64,000 bases of DNA from Protopterus annectens (taxonomy: Eukaryota; Chordata; Ceratodontiformes; Protopteridae), in assembly GCF_019279795.1 (NCBI RefSeq), contig NC_056726.1:1019283469-1019347468 (forward strand). Reading direction: 5' to 3'. The notes below the pieces were generated by a model, which was given only the letters and a program-made list of their open reading frames with translations, was not told where the DNA came from and did not search any database. Shown piece by piece: positions 22,200 through 34,289 of this stretch. The first letter of the stretch is position 1. The number at the start of each line of letters is the position of its first letter. Both the position numbers and the translations under genes were made by a program.

Positions 22200-22571
22200 A
22201 GGGGATATAGACCACAACCCAGGTCCAAGCGACCCAATCCTATCCCAGAAACACAAGGCAGACCTACTTATTATCAATATAAACACACTTAGCATATCCA
22301 ACAAACTACATGACTTCCACACATTCATATCCCACTACTCCCCAGACATACTAACTGTTACAGAGACCTAGCTAAAACCTGCCACACAAAATGAAGAAAT
22401 TCTTCCCCCAGGCTATAACATCCTAAGGCAAGATGGAGGTACAAAAAGGGAGGTGGAGTTGCAATCTTATTTAAAAATACACTCAACCTCCAACCACTAA
22501 AAACCCCACTTCCCAAATTCGAGAATGCAGAGACATTAGGCTCCGTTATGTCTCTTAAAAACAAAAAGAGA
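22200..22571 (+). pseudogene. L2 ORF2, endonuclease N-terminal part
   Basis: Recognisable segments are an early TETWL-like stretch (VTET, about 22347), KGGGVAILFKNTLNLQPL (about 22450-22495; GGGVAI is the conserved strand of L2/CR1 endonucleases), and ENAETLGSVMSLKNKKRINI, which leads straight into the first array unit. There are several stops and at least one frame change. The rest of the domain resumes at 31462. Confidence 0.75.
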
Positions 22572-24843
22572 ATCAACATCCTCTGTAGTTACAGATACTA
22601 CAATAGGCCACAATCAACCTACCCAAGAAACCATCCTGCTATCAACATCCTCTGTAGTTATATTCCTCCAGGAAATAGCTCACCTATAATAGAAGGGATA
22701 CTACAATGGGCCACAATCAACCTACCCCAAGAAACCATCCGGCTATCAACATCCTCTGTAGTTATATTCATCCAGGAAGTAACTCACCTATAATAGAAGG
22801 GATACTACCATGGGCCACAATCAACCTACCCCAAGAAACCATCCTGCTATCAACATCCTCTGCAGTTATATTCATCCAGGAAATAACCCACCTATAATAG
22901 AAGAGATACTACAATGGGCCACAATCAACCTACCCCAAGAAACCATCCTGCTATCACCATCCTCTGTAGTTATATTCCTCCAGGAAATAACTCACCTATA
23001 ATAGAAGAGATACTACCATGGGCCACAATCAACCTACCCCAAGAAACCATCCTGCTATCAACATCCTCTGTAGTTATATTCCTCCAGGAAATAACTCGCC
23101 TATAATAGAAGGGATACTACAATGGGCCACAATCAACCTACCCCAAGAAACCATCCTGCTATCAACATCCTCTGTAGTTATATTCCTCCAGGAAATAACT
23201 CACCTATAACAGAAGAGATACTACAATGGGCCACAATCAATCTATCCAAGAAACCATCCTGCTATCAACATCCTCTGTAGTTACATTCCTCCAGGAAATA
23301 ACTCACCTATAATAGAAGAGATACTACAATGGGCCACAATCAACCTACCCCAAGAAACCATCCTGATATCAACATCCTCTGTAGTTATATTCCTCCAGGA
23401 AATAACCCACCTATAATAGAAGGGATACTACAATGGGCCGCAATCAACCTACCCCAAGAAACCATCCTGCTATCAACATCCTCCGTAGTTATATTCATCC
23501 AGGAAATAACTCACCTATAATAGAAGGGATACTACAATGGGCCACAATCAACCTACCCCAAGAAACCATCCTGCTATCAACATCCTCTGTAGTTACATAC
23601 CTCCAGGAAATAACTCGCCTATAATAGAAGGGATACTACAATGGGCCAGAATCAACCTACCCCAAGAAACCATCCTGCTATCAACATCCTCTGTAGTTAT
23701 ATTCCTCCAGGAAATAACTCACCTATAATAGAAGAGATACTACAATGGGCCACAATCAACCTACCCCAAGAAAACATCCTGCTATCAACATCCTCTGTAG
23801 TTACATTCCTCCAGGAAATAACTCACCTATAATAGAAGAGATACTACAATGGGCCACAATCAACCTACCCCAATAAACCATCCTGATATCAACATCCTCT
23901 GTAGTTATATTCCTCCAGGAAATAACCCACCTATAATAGAAGGGATACTACAATGGGCCGCAATCAACCTACCCCAAGAAACCATCCTGCTATCAACATC
24001 CTCCGTAGTTATATTCATCCAGGAAATAACTCACCTATAATAGAAGGGATACTACAATGGGCCACAATCAACCTACCCCAAGAAACCATCCTGCTATCAA
24101 CATCCTCTGTAGTTACATACCTCCAGGAAATAACTCGCCTATAATAGAAGGGATACTACAATGGGCCACAATCAACCTACCCCAAGAAACCATCCTGCTA
24201 TCAACATCCTCTGTAGTTATATTCCTCCAGGAAATAACTCACCTATAATAGGAGAGATACTACAATGGGCCACAATCAACCTACCCCAAGAAACCATCCT
24301 GATATCAACATCCTCTGTAGTTATATTCCTCCAGGAAATAACTCCCCTATAATAGAAGGGACACTACCATGGGCCACAATCAACCTACAACAAGAAACCA
24401 TCCTGCTATCAACATCCTCTGTAGTTATATTCCTCCAGGAAATAACTCACCTATAATAGGAGAGATACTACAATGGGCCACAATCAACCTACCCCAAGAA
24501 ACCATCCTGCTATCAACATCCTCTGTAGTTATATTCCTCCAGGAAATAACTCACCTATAATAGGAGAGATACTACAATGGGCCACAATCAACCTACCCCA
24601 AGAAACCATCCTGCTATCAACATCCTCTGTAGTTATATTCCTCCAGGAAATAACTCACCTATAATAGGAGAGATACTACAATGGGCCACAATCAAACTAC
24701 CCCAAGAAACCATCCTGCTATCAACATCCTCCGTAGTTATATTCATCCAGGAAATAACTCACTTATAATAGAAGAGATACTACAACGGGCCGCAATCAAC
24801 CTACCCCAAGAAACCATCCTGCTATCAACATCCTCTGTAGTTA
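22572..24843 (+). repeat. 104-bp satellite array, segment A
   Basis: The first unit (22572-22640) is a 69-bp deletion variant. From 22641 come about 21 units of 104 bp (one of 103 bp), ending 21 bp into a unit at 24843. A unit begins ATCAACATCCTCTGTAGTTA and ends GAAACCATCCTGCT. It equals the L2 endonuclease segment INILCSYIPPGNNSPIIEE... to QETILL. Since 104 is not a multiple of 3, the frame moves by two at each unit. Units 23329-23640 and 23849-24160 share the same private variants 520 bp apart, a 5-unit higher-order period. Confidence 0.97.
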
Positions 24844-25002
24844 AATGAAGAGAAAACAAACCCCTTAGCTGGATAAAGTGCCTTTACGAAGCAGAAACAG
24901 CAAAGCGGCAGAACAATCTCAAAGGCACACCAGTGGCAGGAAAATCCAAAAAGTTCAAAATACTGCTGTAGAAAAAACCTTTATTGTGGCAGAACTGCAC
25001 CA

Positions 25003-25048
25003 AACAGTAAGCGCTTTCACGTTAAAATAACGCTTCTTCAGACTTCAA
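25003..25048 (-). ncRNA. Hammerhead ribozyme-like motif in the Penelope tail
   Basis: Minus strand: CTGAAGA (25041-25035) fits CUGANGA. A stem II hairpin of GCGTTA/TAACGT follows, then GAAA (25018-25015). AGCGCT, which shares the A of GAAA, is self-complementary, followed by a T cleavage position. Layout and spacing equal those of the motif at 14705. An AATAAA signal lies 30 nt further on the same strand (about 24980). Activity not shown. Confidence 0.6.
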
Positions 25049-25295
25049 CATCATATGACAAATCTCAAGCCTTTAAATACTGTAGTCAATAAAGCTTAAT
25101 TAATCAGTCAAATAATTAATTGACAATATTTAAAGTGCTAGTGCTAAAAACATACGCTTAAAAGTCAAACAAAAACATCAGATAAAAATGTGGTTGTGTC
25201 AACATATCTAAAAGATCTAGATGTTAAGGAATCTAAATGTTAAAAAATACCCACTAAGATTGCCATCTAAAGCGCTTATAGCGTATTTTAAAAAC

Positions 25296-26159
25296 TTAAT
25301 GCTTAAAAGCTTTAGCTGTTAAAAAAGGTTTCAGGGTAATTTTATCATTCAGGCCATACTTATGTGCCTGAAGTCTAAGGATCCATCTATTCTCCACCTC
25401 TTCTGTGCGATTATTGACATTTCCTAGCCTACTATCAGTCCTGATTAGTTCTAAGACTTTGAATTTAAAGTGATGTAGAGACCCTTTCTCCATGATGTGT
25501 CGTGCTAAGGCATTAGTCATGTCTTCTTTATTGATTGCATAGACATGTTCTCTTATGCGCTCACGCAGAGTGCAATTAGTTTTACCTACGTAATATCTTT
25601 GGCAATGTTGGCATTGAGCTAGATACACTAGGTTTTTGGATCTACAGTCAGCATAGCATTTAAAGGTGTATATTCTACCAGTATGTGGATGGATGAATGC
25701 ATTTTCTGTTGTTATAAACCTGCATTGATTGCAAGTTCGACAGGGGAAAGTGCCTTCTCTCTGTGATTTAGGATGTTCTATATTTGTCTTTTCAAAGCAT
25801 AATAGTCTCTTGAGAGACCTCATGTTTCTATATGCTATGTTGGGTGTTTCGTCAACTAATTTCTTAATTCTCTCATCCATGGTTAGGATTTTCCAATTGT
25901 TCTCTATGATCTTTTTGATCTGACTGTTTCTATTTGTAAAAGGTATGATGAGTCTATTTTTAACAACAGGTGACTTCTTTCTATTTGTGGTATTAGTGTC
26001 TGATTTTTTATAATAATAAAATGGTCGACCCTTACCTGATCTCAACTCGCCTGTCGTGGTTATAGTATCATGCACAAATTGCTTGTTGTAGCCTCTATGT
26101 ATGAAATTATTTTCTAAGATTTCTTTCTGATTTTCAAAAACTGACTCGTCAGTGGTCAA
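25296..26159 (-). CDS. Penelope-like GIY-YIG endonuclease region
   Basis: An open stretch of 287 codons. The first half is the connector (NNWKILTMDERI, then RSLKRLLCF). Next comes a cysteine motif CRTCNQC, then the nuclease: LVYLAQCQHCQRYYVGKT is the GIY-YIG equivalent (LVYL ... YYVG), followed by LRERIREHVYAIN with the catalytic Arg and His helix, then ALARHIMEKGSLHHF. It is part of the PLE polyprotein and nicks target DNA. It is separated from the RT stretch by a break, so it is probably not expressed as one protein now. Confidence 0.88.
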   Translation of the reverse strand: MTTDESVFENQKEILENNFIHRGYNKQFVHDTITTTGELRSGKGRPFYYYKKSDTNTTNRKKSPVVKNRLIIPFTNRNSQIKKIIENNWKILTMDERIKKLVDETPNIAYRNMRSLKRLLCFEKTNIEHPKSQREGTFPCRTCNQCRFITTENAFIHPHTGRIYTFKCYADCRSKNLVYLAQCQHCQRYYVGKTNCTLRERIREHVYAINKEDMTNALARHIMEKGSLHHFKFKVLELIRTDSRLGNVNNRTEEVENRWILRLQAHKYGLNDKITLKPFLTAKAFKH

Positions 26160-26177
26160 TTTGGATACCCTTAGTGC

Positions 26178-27628
26178 CTAATTCATTACAATGTTTGAAT
26201 GGATGTGTCTGGGGTGCATGCTGGAACGGTGAAGCAAGTTGTTCCTCCAGCATGTCTTCCTAAACATTTCTGTGTTAATGCCATTGGGTCCCTTGGTTAA
26301 CTGTATGTCAAGAAATTGTATTACATCGCAGGAATGGGTGCTCTGAAATTCTAAAGAATTAGTTGTTCCATTAAGGTAGCTTATAAATTCATCCAAGTGC
26401 TGCTCTGTCCCTCTCCATAACAAAAAAAGTCATCTACAAAACGATTATAATGTATTATATGTTGATTGAAAACTGTATTGTTCAGCACATAGGCATCCTC
26501 CCAATATGCCAACACCAGGTTGGCATAGGAGTTTGCACACGGGGTTCCCATTGCCACCCCCTTTTTTTGCAGATAATAATTATTGTCATAGACCATAACG
26601 TTGTTCTCTAATACTATTTCAAGCAACGACATCCATCTAATAATTTTGCTATTCTCTACACCATGATTCAGAAGGAATAGTCTTAGAAATTCAATGCCTA
26701 TGTTGTTGGGGATCGACGTGAACAAAGATTTCACGTCTAGAGTAACTAGGAGGTCATCAATTCCAATTGGGTGCTCTTCATTGCACCTTGCAAGATCCTC
26801 TATAAACTGTTGTGTATCTTTTAAAATGTACTTGGTGCTGTTGACTATAGGTTTGAATTGCTTGTCCAAAAATATCGATAATGACTCAGTTAGCCACCCT
26901 TTGCTAGAGACAATGGGTCTTAGAGGGGGCTCATTTAGTTCCTTATGTATTTTGGGTAGACCCCTAAACGTAGGTACTAAGGGATTCTCAATGAGGAAAT
27001 ATCTATACAACTCCATGTCAATAACATTGGTGAGAACTAAGTCATATAACTGTGCGTGTACACCTTTAATCAACTTGTTTAATAAACTTGCGCTTAATGG
27101 GGTATAAGTATCAACCTCTGCGAGCATCAAGGATATTGTACTGTTGTACTTTTCACTATCCATGATGACTATGGCTCCCCCCTTATCAGCCTGTCTTATC
27201 ACTATTTCATCATTGTGTTGTAAGCTCGAGATGGCTATTTTCTCTTGAGCGGTTGTATTAAAGAAATCAGGTTTCCCTGTATTCTTGTCATAATACTCTA
27301 ACAGATCATATTCACAGGCACGTTCAAACACTTCAAGTAAAGGGTGTTGCGGTGGAATAAACATAGATGGCTTCTTGAAAGAATTAATATTAACAAAGTC
27401 ATTTGTATTTGATGTATTGTCACCATATAACATTTTTAGAGCTAGATTCCTAGTAAACATCTTAATGTCTACTAAAAAATCAGTGACATCTGTAAACCCC
27501 GAAGGGATGAAACTAAGTCCTTTGCTTAAAATGGAATGCTCATGGTCGTTGAGCTTGTACCTGGAAATGTTTACGACTAACTCTTGTGCACTGATCTCAA
27601 GGCTTTCCTCTGCTTCTCGTAGATCTCT
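26178..27628 (-). pseudogene. Penelope-like reverse transcriptase, broken
   Basis: N-terminal ILSKGLSFIPSGF is the PLE-specific 'LskGLsFiP' motif. RT blocks follow: PTFRGLPKIHKELNEPPLRP (LPKiHK, RPI), IVSSKGWLTE, LDVKSLFTSIP (motif A), KKGVAMGTPCANSYANLVL (motif B), and NRFVDDFFCYGEG (motif C, V-DD). The thumb has FLDIQLTKGPNGINTEMFRK. PLE RTs are related to telomerase and prime from a nicked target. The RT core residues are present, but the reading frame is not whole. Confidence 0.9.
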
Positions 27629-30600
27629 TCTGTAGTTACATTCCTCCAGGAAATAACTCACCTATAATAGAAGGGACACTACCATGGGCCACAATCAACC
27701 TACCCCAAGAAACCATCCTGATATCAACATCCTCTGTAGTTACATTCCCCCAGGAAATAACTCACCTATAATAGAAGAGATACTACCATGGGCCACAATC
27801 AACCTACCCCAAGAAACCATCCTGATATCAACATCCTCTGTAGTTATATTCCTCCAGGAACTAACTCACCTATAATAGAAGGGATACTACCATGGGCCAC
27901 AATCAACATACCCCAGGAAACCATCCTGATATCAACATCCTCTGTAGTTACATACCTCCAGGAAATAACTTACCTATAACAGGAGAGATACTACAATAGG
28001 CCGCAATCAACCTACCCAGAGAAACCATCCTGCTATCAACATCCTCTGCAGTTATATTCATCCAGGAAATAACTCCCCTATAACAGGAGAGATACTACCA
28101 TGGGCCGCAATCAACCTACCCCAAGAAACCATCCTGCTATCAACATCCTCTGTAGTTATATTCCTCCAGGAAGTAACTCCCCTATAATAGAAGGGATACT
28201 ACCATAGGCCGCAATCAACCTACCCCAAGAAACCATCCTGATATCAACATCCTCTGCAGTTATATTCCTCCAGGAAATACCTCACCTATAATAGAAGGGA
28301 TACTACCATGGGCCGCAATCAACCTACCACAAGAAACCATCCTGATATCAACATCCTCTGTAGTTATATTCATCCAGGAAATAACTCGCCTATAATAGAA
28401 TAGCTACTACAATAGGCCGCAATCAGCCTACCCCAAGAAACCATCATGCCATCAACACCCTCTGTAGTTATATTCCTCCAGGAAATAACTCACCTATAAT
28501 AGAAGAGATACTACCATGGGCCACCATCAACCTACCCCAAGAAACCATCCTGATATCAACATCCTCTGTAGTTATATTGCTCCAGGAACTAACTCACCCA
28601 TAATAGAAGGGATACTACCATGGGCCACAATCAACCTACCCCAAGAAACCATCCTGATATCAACATCCTCTGTAGTTATATTCCTCCAGGAACTAACTCA
28701 CCTATAAAAGAAGGGATACTACCATGGGCCACAATCAACCTACCCCAGGAAACCATCCTGATATCAACATCCTTTGTAGTTACATAGCTCCAGGAAATAA
28801 CTTACCTATAACAGGAGAGATACTACAATAGGCCACAATCAACCTACCCCGAGAAACCATCCTGCTATCAACATCCTCTGTAGTTATATTCCTCCAGGAA
28901 ATAACTGCCCTATAACAGAAGAGATACTACAATGGGCCGCAATCAACCTTCCCCAAGAAACCATCCTGATATCAACATCCTCTGTAGTTATATTCCTCCA
29001 GGAAGTAACTCCCCTATAATAGAAGGGATACTACCATGGGCCGCAATCAACCTACCCCAAGAAACCATCCTGATATCAACATCCTCTGCAGTTATATTCC
29101 TCCAGGAAATACCTCACCTATAATAGAAGGGATACTACAATGGGCCACAATCAACCTACCCCAAGAAACCATCCTGCTATCAACATCCTCTGTAGTTACA
29201 TTCCTCCAGGAAATAACTCACCTATAATAGAAGAGATACTACAATGGGCCGCAATCAACCTACCCAAGAAACCATCCTGATATCAACATCCTCTGTAGTT
29301 ATATTCTTCCAGGAAATAACTCACCTATAATAGAAGAGATACTACAATGGGCCACAATCAACCTACCCAAGAAACCATCCTGATATCAACATCCTCTGTA
29401 GTTATATTCCTCCAGGAAATAACTCACCTATAATAGAAGAGATACTACAATGGGTCACAGTCAACCTACCCAAGAAACCATCCTGATATCAACATCCTCT
29501 GTAGTTATATTCCTCCAGGAAATAACTCACCTATAATAGAAGAGATACTACAATGGGCCACAATCAACCTACCCAAGAAACCATCCTGATATCAACATCC
29601 TCTGTAGTTATATTCCTCCAGGAAATAACTCACCTATAATAGAAGGGATACTACAATAGGCCATAATCAACCTACCCCAAGAAACCATCCTACTATCAAC
29701 ATCCTCTGTAGTTATATTCCTCCAGGAAATAACTCCCCTATAATAGAAGAGATACTACCATGGGCGGCTACCAACCTTCCCCAGGAAACCATCCTGCTAT
29801 CAACATCCTCTGTAGTTATATTCCTCCAGGAAATAACTCACCTATAATAGAAGAGATACTACAATGGGCCGTAATCAACCTACCCCAAGAAACCATCCTG
29901 CTATCAACATCCTCTGTAGTTACATACCACCAGGAAATAACTCGCCTATAATAGAAGAGATACTACAATAGGCCGCAATCAACCTACCCCAAGAAACCAT
30001 TCTGCTATCAACATCCTCTGCAGTTACATACCACCAGGAAATACCTCACCTATAATAGCAGAGATACTACAATAGGCCGCAATCGGCCTGCCCCAAGAAA
30101 CCATCCTGCTATCAACATCCTCTGTAGTTACATACCTCCAGGAAATAACTCGCCTATAATAGAAGAGATACTACAATAGGCCGCAATCAACCTACCCCAA
30201 GAAACCATCCTGCTATCAACATCCTCTGTAGTTATATTCCTCCAAGCAATAACTCACCTATAACAGAAGAGATACTACAATGGGCCGCAATCAACCTACC
30301 CCAAGAAACCATCCTGCTATCAACATCCTCTGCAGTTATATTCATCCAGGCAATAACTCACCTATAACAGGAGAGATACTACAATGGGCCGCAATCAACC
30401 TACCCCGAGAAACCACCCTGCTATCAACATCCTCTTCAGTTATATTCATCCAGGCAATAACTCCCCTGTAACAGGAGAGATACTTCCATGGGCCGCAATC
30501 AACCTACCCCAAGAAACCATCCTGCTATCAACATCCTCTGTAGTTACGTACCACCAGGAAATACCTCACCTACAATAAAAGAGATACTACAATAGGCCGC

Positions 30601-31461
30601 AATCAGCCTACCCCAAGAAACCATCCTGATATCGACATCCTCTGCAGTTATATTCCTCCAGGAAATAACTCACCTATAATAGAAGAGATACTACAATGGG
30701 CCACAATCAACCTACCCCAAGAAACCATCCTGCTATCAACATCCTCTGTAGTTACATACCCCCAGGAAATAACTCACCTATAATAGAAGAGATACTACAA
30801 TGGGCCGCAATCAACCTACCCCAAGAAACCATCCTGATATCAACATCCTCTGTAGTTATATTCCTCCAGGAAATACCTCACCTATAACAGAAGGGATACT
30901 ACAATAGGCCACAATCAACCCACCCCAAGAAACCATCCTGATATCAACATCCTCTGTAGTTATATTCCCCCAGGAAATAACTACCTATAATAGAAGAGAT
31001 ACTACAATGGGCCGCAATCAACCTACCCCAAGAAACCATCCTGATATCAACATCCTCTGTAGTTACATTCACCCAGGAAATAACTCACCTATAATAGAAG
31101 AGATACTACCATGGGCCGCAATCAACCTACCCCAAGAAACCATCCTGCTATCAACATCCTCTGTAGTTATATTCCTCCAGGAAATAACTCACCTATAATA
31201 GGATAGATACAACAATAGGTCGCAATCAACCTACCCCAAGAAACCATCCTGCTATCAACATCCTCTGTAGTTACATACCTCCAGGAAATAACTCACCTAT
31301 AATAGAAGAGATACTACAATGGGCCGCAATCAACCTACCCCAAGAAACCATCCTGATATCAACATCCTCTGTAGTTATATTCCTCCAGGAAATAACTCAC
31401 CTATAATAGAAGAGATACTACAATGGGTCACAATCAACCTACCCCAAGAAACCATCCTGCT
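27629..31461 (+). repeat. 104-bp satellite array, segment B
   Basis: About 37 units continue the array after the Penelope insert. Four neighbouring units near 29250-29580 are 103 bp (one C lost). The blocks starting 27684 and 28516 share private variants such as GGAACTAACTCACC followed by AACTTACCTATAACAGGAG, 832 bp apart, an 8-unit higher-order period. The last unit ends ...CCATCCTGCT at 31461 and passes without a gap into AGGTGACCTAAACTTAGAC, the GDLNLDW endonuclease block. Confidence 0.97.
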
Positions 31462-33729
31462 AGGTGACCTAAACTTAGACTGGCTAGCCTGCAACTCCAA
31501 CAACCCCTCAAACCATATTAACTTATTTCGATTCTCACAACTAATCCAAGAACCCACCAGAGTAGACAAAAAATCCAATAGAACCTCCATTCTAGATTGG
31601 ACACTAGTTCATATCCCCACAGAAAATTATCATGTGGGCGGCTTACCTGATACACTGAGTGACCACTGCCCCACATTCCTCCTTCATAAACCGGCCAAAA
31701 TACCCTAACCCATGTTATTCAAGGAGACTAGGGATGAGCACAAAGTCAATCCTCAAACTTTTAACAGTGTGCTCCAGCAACAGGACTGGAATCCACTAAA
31801 AGCTCTACCTTTAGACCAGGCAGTTGATTTTTTTTAATACTACTTTTATGAATGTACTAAATATACTAGCTCCCATCAGGAAACTCAGGACTAAAGTTAA
31901 CTAAGCCCCATGGCTAAATAGGACAACAAAAGCCTTAATAAAAGCCAGAGACAATGCCTGGAAACACTATCCAAGACAGACAGAAATATCAAGAACTATG
32001 AAATAAGACCAAAACCCAAACAAAAGTAGATAAAAAGAACTATTTCTTAGACATCCAAAATCAAGCACTCTAGAAACCCCCAAAAGTTCTGGCAGGCCAT
32101 CAATACCCTTCCAAAACTGGGCAAAACCACCACCCCATCAACTATTCTGATAATGATAGCATAGCTTCAGAATTCAACCATCACTTCACAGAATCTATCC
32201 TCGCACTATCTATCCAACTATCCAACAAGAACACTAAAACCACCCCAACTGTAGAACAAACTAACATACCCACCTTTGCACTCTCACCTGTACCAACCTC
32301 TTCAGTTAAAAAGCTACTCTCTAAACTAAAACCCACCACACTCTCAGCAGATGGTCTACCCACAAACTTTCTAAAATTAGCTGCAGAATCACTAGCCTAT
32401 GCCATCTAAATTCTTATAAACTTCTCTATACAAGAAACCTATGTACCCCATCTATGGAAAGTGTCACATATAATTCCCATTCACAAAGGTGGAAACTCCA
32501 ATGAACTATCAAACTACCGGCCAATCGCTATCTTGTCCCCCCTTTCCAAGCTTCTGGAGAAATGTATTCACACCCAGGTAATGCACTTCTTAACCTCACA
32601 TAACCTCCTCTCTCCCTCACAGCATGGTTTCCGCCCAAACACTAGCACAACCACTGCTCTGCTCTCCTTTACCAATCAGATTAACCAACTAAGAAACAAC
32701 AACAAATTCATCTCAGCCATATTCCTAGATCTATCAAAAGCATTTGATATGGTCTCCCATAACCTACTCTTAGACACTCTGTCAACCTTATCCTTCACCC
32801 CCTCTACTTCATGGTTTAGAAGCTATCTCCCTGACAGAAAACAATCAGTTAAATGACAAAGTACACTATCTCCTCTATTTCCAACCTCTATAGGTATCCC
32901 ACAAAGATCAATACTGGGTCCTCTACTATTCACCATTTTCACTAACCAACTACATACTTCCACCCTGCATGCATCACTTATACAGTACACAGACGACTCT
33001 ACCCTAATCTGCTCAGCCCCATCCATAACCACTCTTCAAAAGCTTACCCAAGAATCCTTCTGCTCCATGGAACAATGGATTACCGATATCCAACTAATTC
33101 TAAATCCCAACAAGACCAAATTACTCCTTTTTCCCCCCAATAAATCCAAATCCACACCACCTACCTTCATTATCACCTCCAAAAATGGAACCACAATCTC
33201 CTCCTCCCCTTATACTAAGCTGCTCTGGGTTGAAATAGATGGCAATCTAAACTTTAATGTCTATATCTCACAAACCATCACAAAGGTACATAAGAAACTA
33301 GGAACCCTATACAAACTCAAACAGTTCCTATCGGACCAAGCTAGAATCTCCTTAGCCCAAACCCACCTCTTGTCTACCCTAATGTATGTATCACCAATAC
33401 TAATTCACATCAGGAAAACAGACCTAAACAGGCTAGAGTCATGTTACAATAAAATTGCAAAATTCACTAACAACTCCACTTTTAGAAGTCATCACTGTCT
33501 AGCTCTGAAGCAACTACAGTGGTTAGAACTCCCTCAGCTAATAAGCTATCACCAATTTGCCATCACTTTCAACATAATAAGGAACCCTCAGAAAACCCCA
33601 GCCCAAAATCAACTTCTAAACCAATATTCTGCAAATCGCCCTCTATGCTCATCCAACAAAACCCTGCTCTGCATAACCAAAGCCAATAACACTGCAGGGA
33701 AAAAGTCTGTTCTCCCACACCATTGCTAG
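31354..33729 (+). pseudogene. L2 ORF2, endonuclease C-part and reverse transcriptase
   Basis: From the last array unit the frame is open for 129 codons (31319-31708): LGDLNLDWL, EPTRVD, TSILDWTLVH and LSDHCPTF (catalytic SDH). After damaged linker sequence the RT reads HIIPIHKGGNSNELSNYRPI (32461), FRPNTSTTTALL, AIFLDLSKAFDMVSH, IGIPQRSILGPLLFTIF, and the catalytic box YTDD at 32986-32997 (normally YADD). The C-part at 33067-33729 has LNPNKTKLLLF and YKLKQFLSDQARISL. Stops include about 32854. A well-preserved but inactive L2 copy. Confidence 0.88.
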
Positions 33730-34289
33730 GGAATGGAATAACCTCCCCCAAATTATCTCCTCTGCCCCATCCATCTCACTTTAAGACATCACTAAAGTCA
33801 CACCTCTTGCAATCATGGCTCTGTCCCTGTATCACATAAAATCTTTTCTGCTCTCCTCCTAATTTGCCACACCTCATCTCCTCACTGCATACCTCAGCTA
33901 TTCTGTATTACTCAAATATTCCCTATCAGGAACTACTATCCTACAAACTATTTCTCACACTATGACATATCTCCCAAATAGCACTATTTTTCCAGATTCC
34001 ATTCCTTCATTTTTATGCTTTGTACTACCAATACGGAATTCAAAGTTTTGCTATCTATATACCAAGCTTGCTCAAATCAAACTAAGGTACAAACAATCTC
34101 CTTGACTGTATATATGCCTCTGTACAGAAATTTTCTTTGTCATTTGTTGTATTTGTACTGTTATGTTATGGAGCTTTTTTCCCCAGGCCTCCATTGTAAA
34201 TGGACCTTGTTCCATTCGGACTTTCCCAGTAAACAAATGTAAAATAAAATAAATAAATAAATAAAAATGGGAAAACATAGACCTGTTAT

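Larger units (their letters stand above)
24844..27628 (-). mobile_element. Penelope-like element inserted in the satellite
   Basis: Minus strand. It is flanked by TCTGTAGTTA at 24834-24843 and 27629-27638; removing the element and one copy restores a perfect satellite unit, so this is a 10-bp target-site duplication. It encodes an RT (27628 to about 26180) and a GIY-YIG endonuclease (26159-25296). Its 3' part (25295-24844) holds a hammerhead-like motif and an AATAAA signal. It is 5'-truncated within the N-terminal region and broken in about two or three places. The insertion is younger than the array. Confidence 0.92.
22190..34265 (+). mobile_element. L2 LINE with internal 104-bp satellite expansion
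   Basis: The endonuclease N-part lies at 22200-22571, the tandem array at 22572-31461 (with a Penelope-like insert at 24844-27628), and the endonuclease remainder and RT at 31462-33729. The 3' UTR ends at 34265 in CGGACTTTCCCAGTAAACAA and an AAATAAATAAATAAA tail typical of L2. Without the array and the insert the element would be about 3.2 kb, so it is 5'-truncated near the start of ORF2. Several stops and frame changes lie outside the array. The foldback element abuts its 5' end. Confidence 0.88.

Noticed and set aside
22706-24768. Row of 63-codon open frames in the 104-bp array, as a repeat-protein or small-peptide gene family
   Set aside because: They are the same unit read across its boundary. 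Each frame ends in stops because 104 is not a multiple of 3, and the sequence is an L2 endonuclease segment in the wrong phase for most units.
22572-31461. CRISPR-like array
   Set aside because: Units are contiguous, without unique spacers, and lie in vertebrate LINE sequence.
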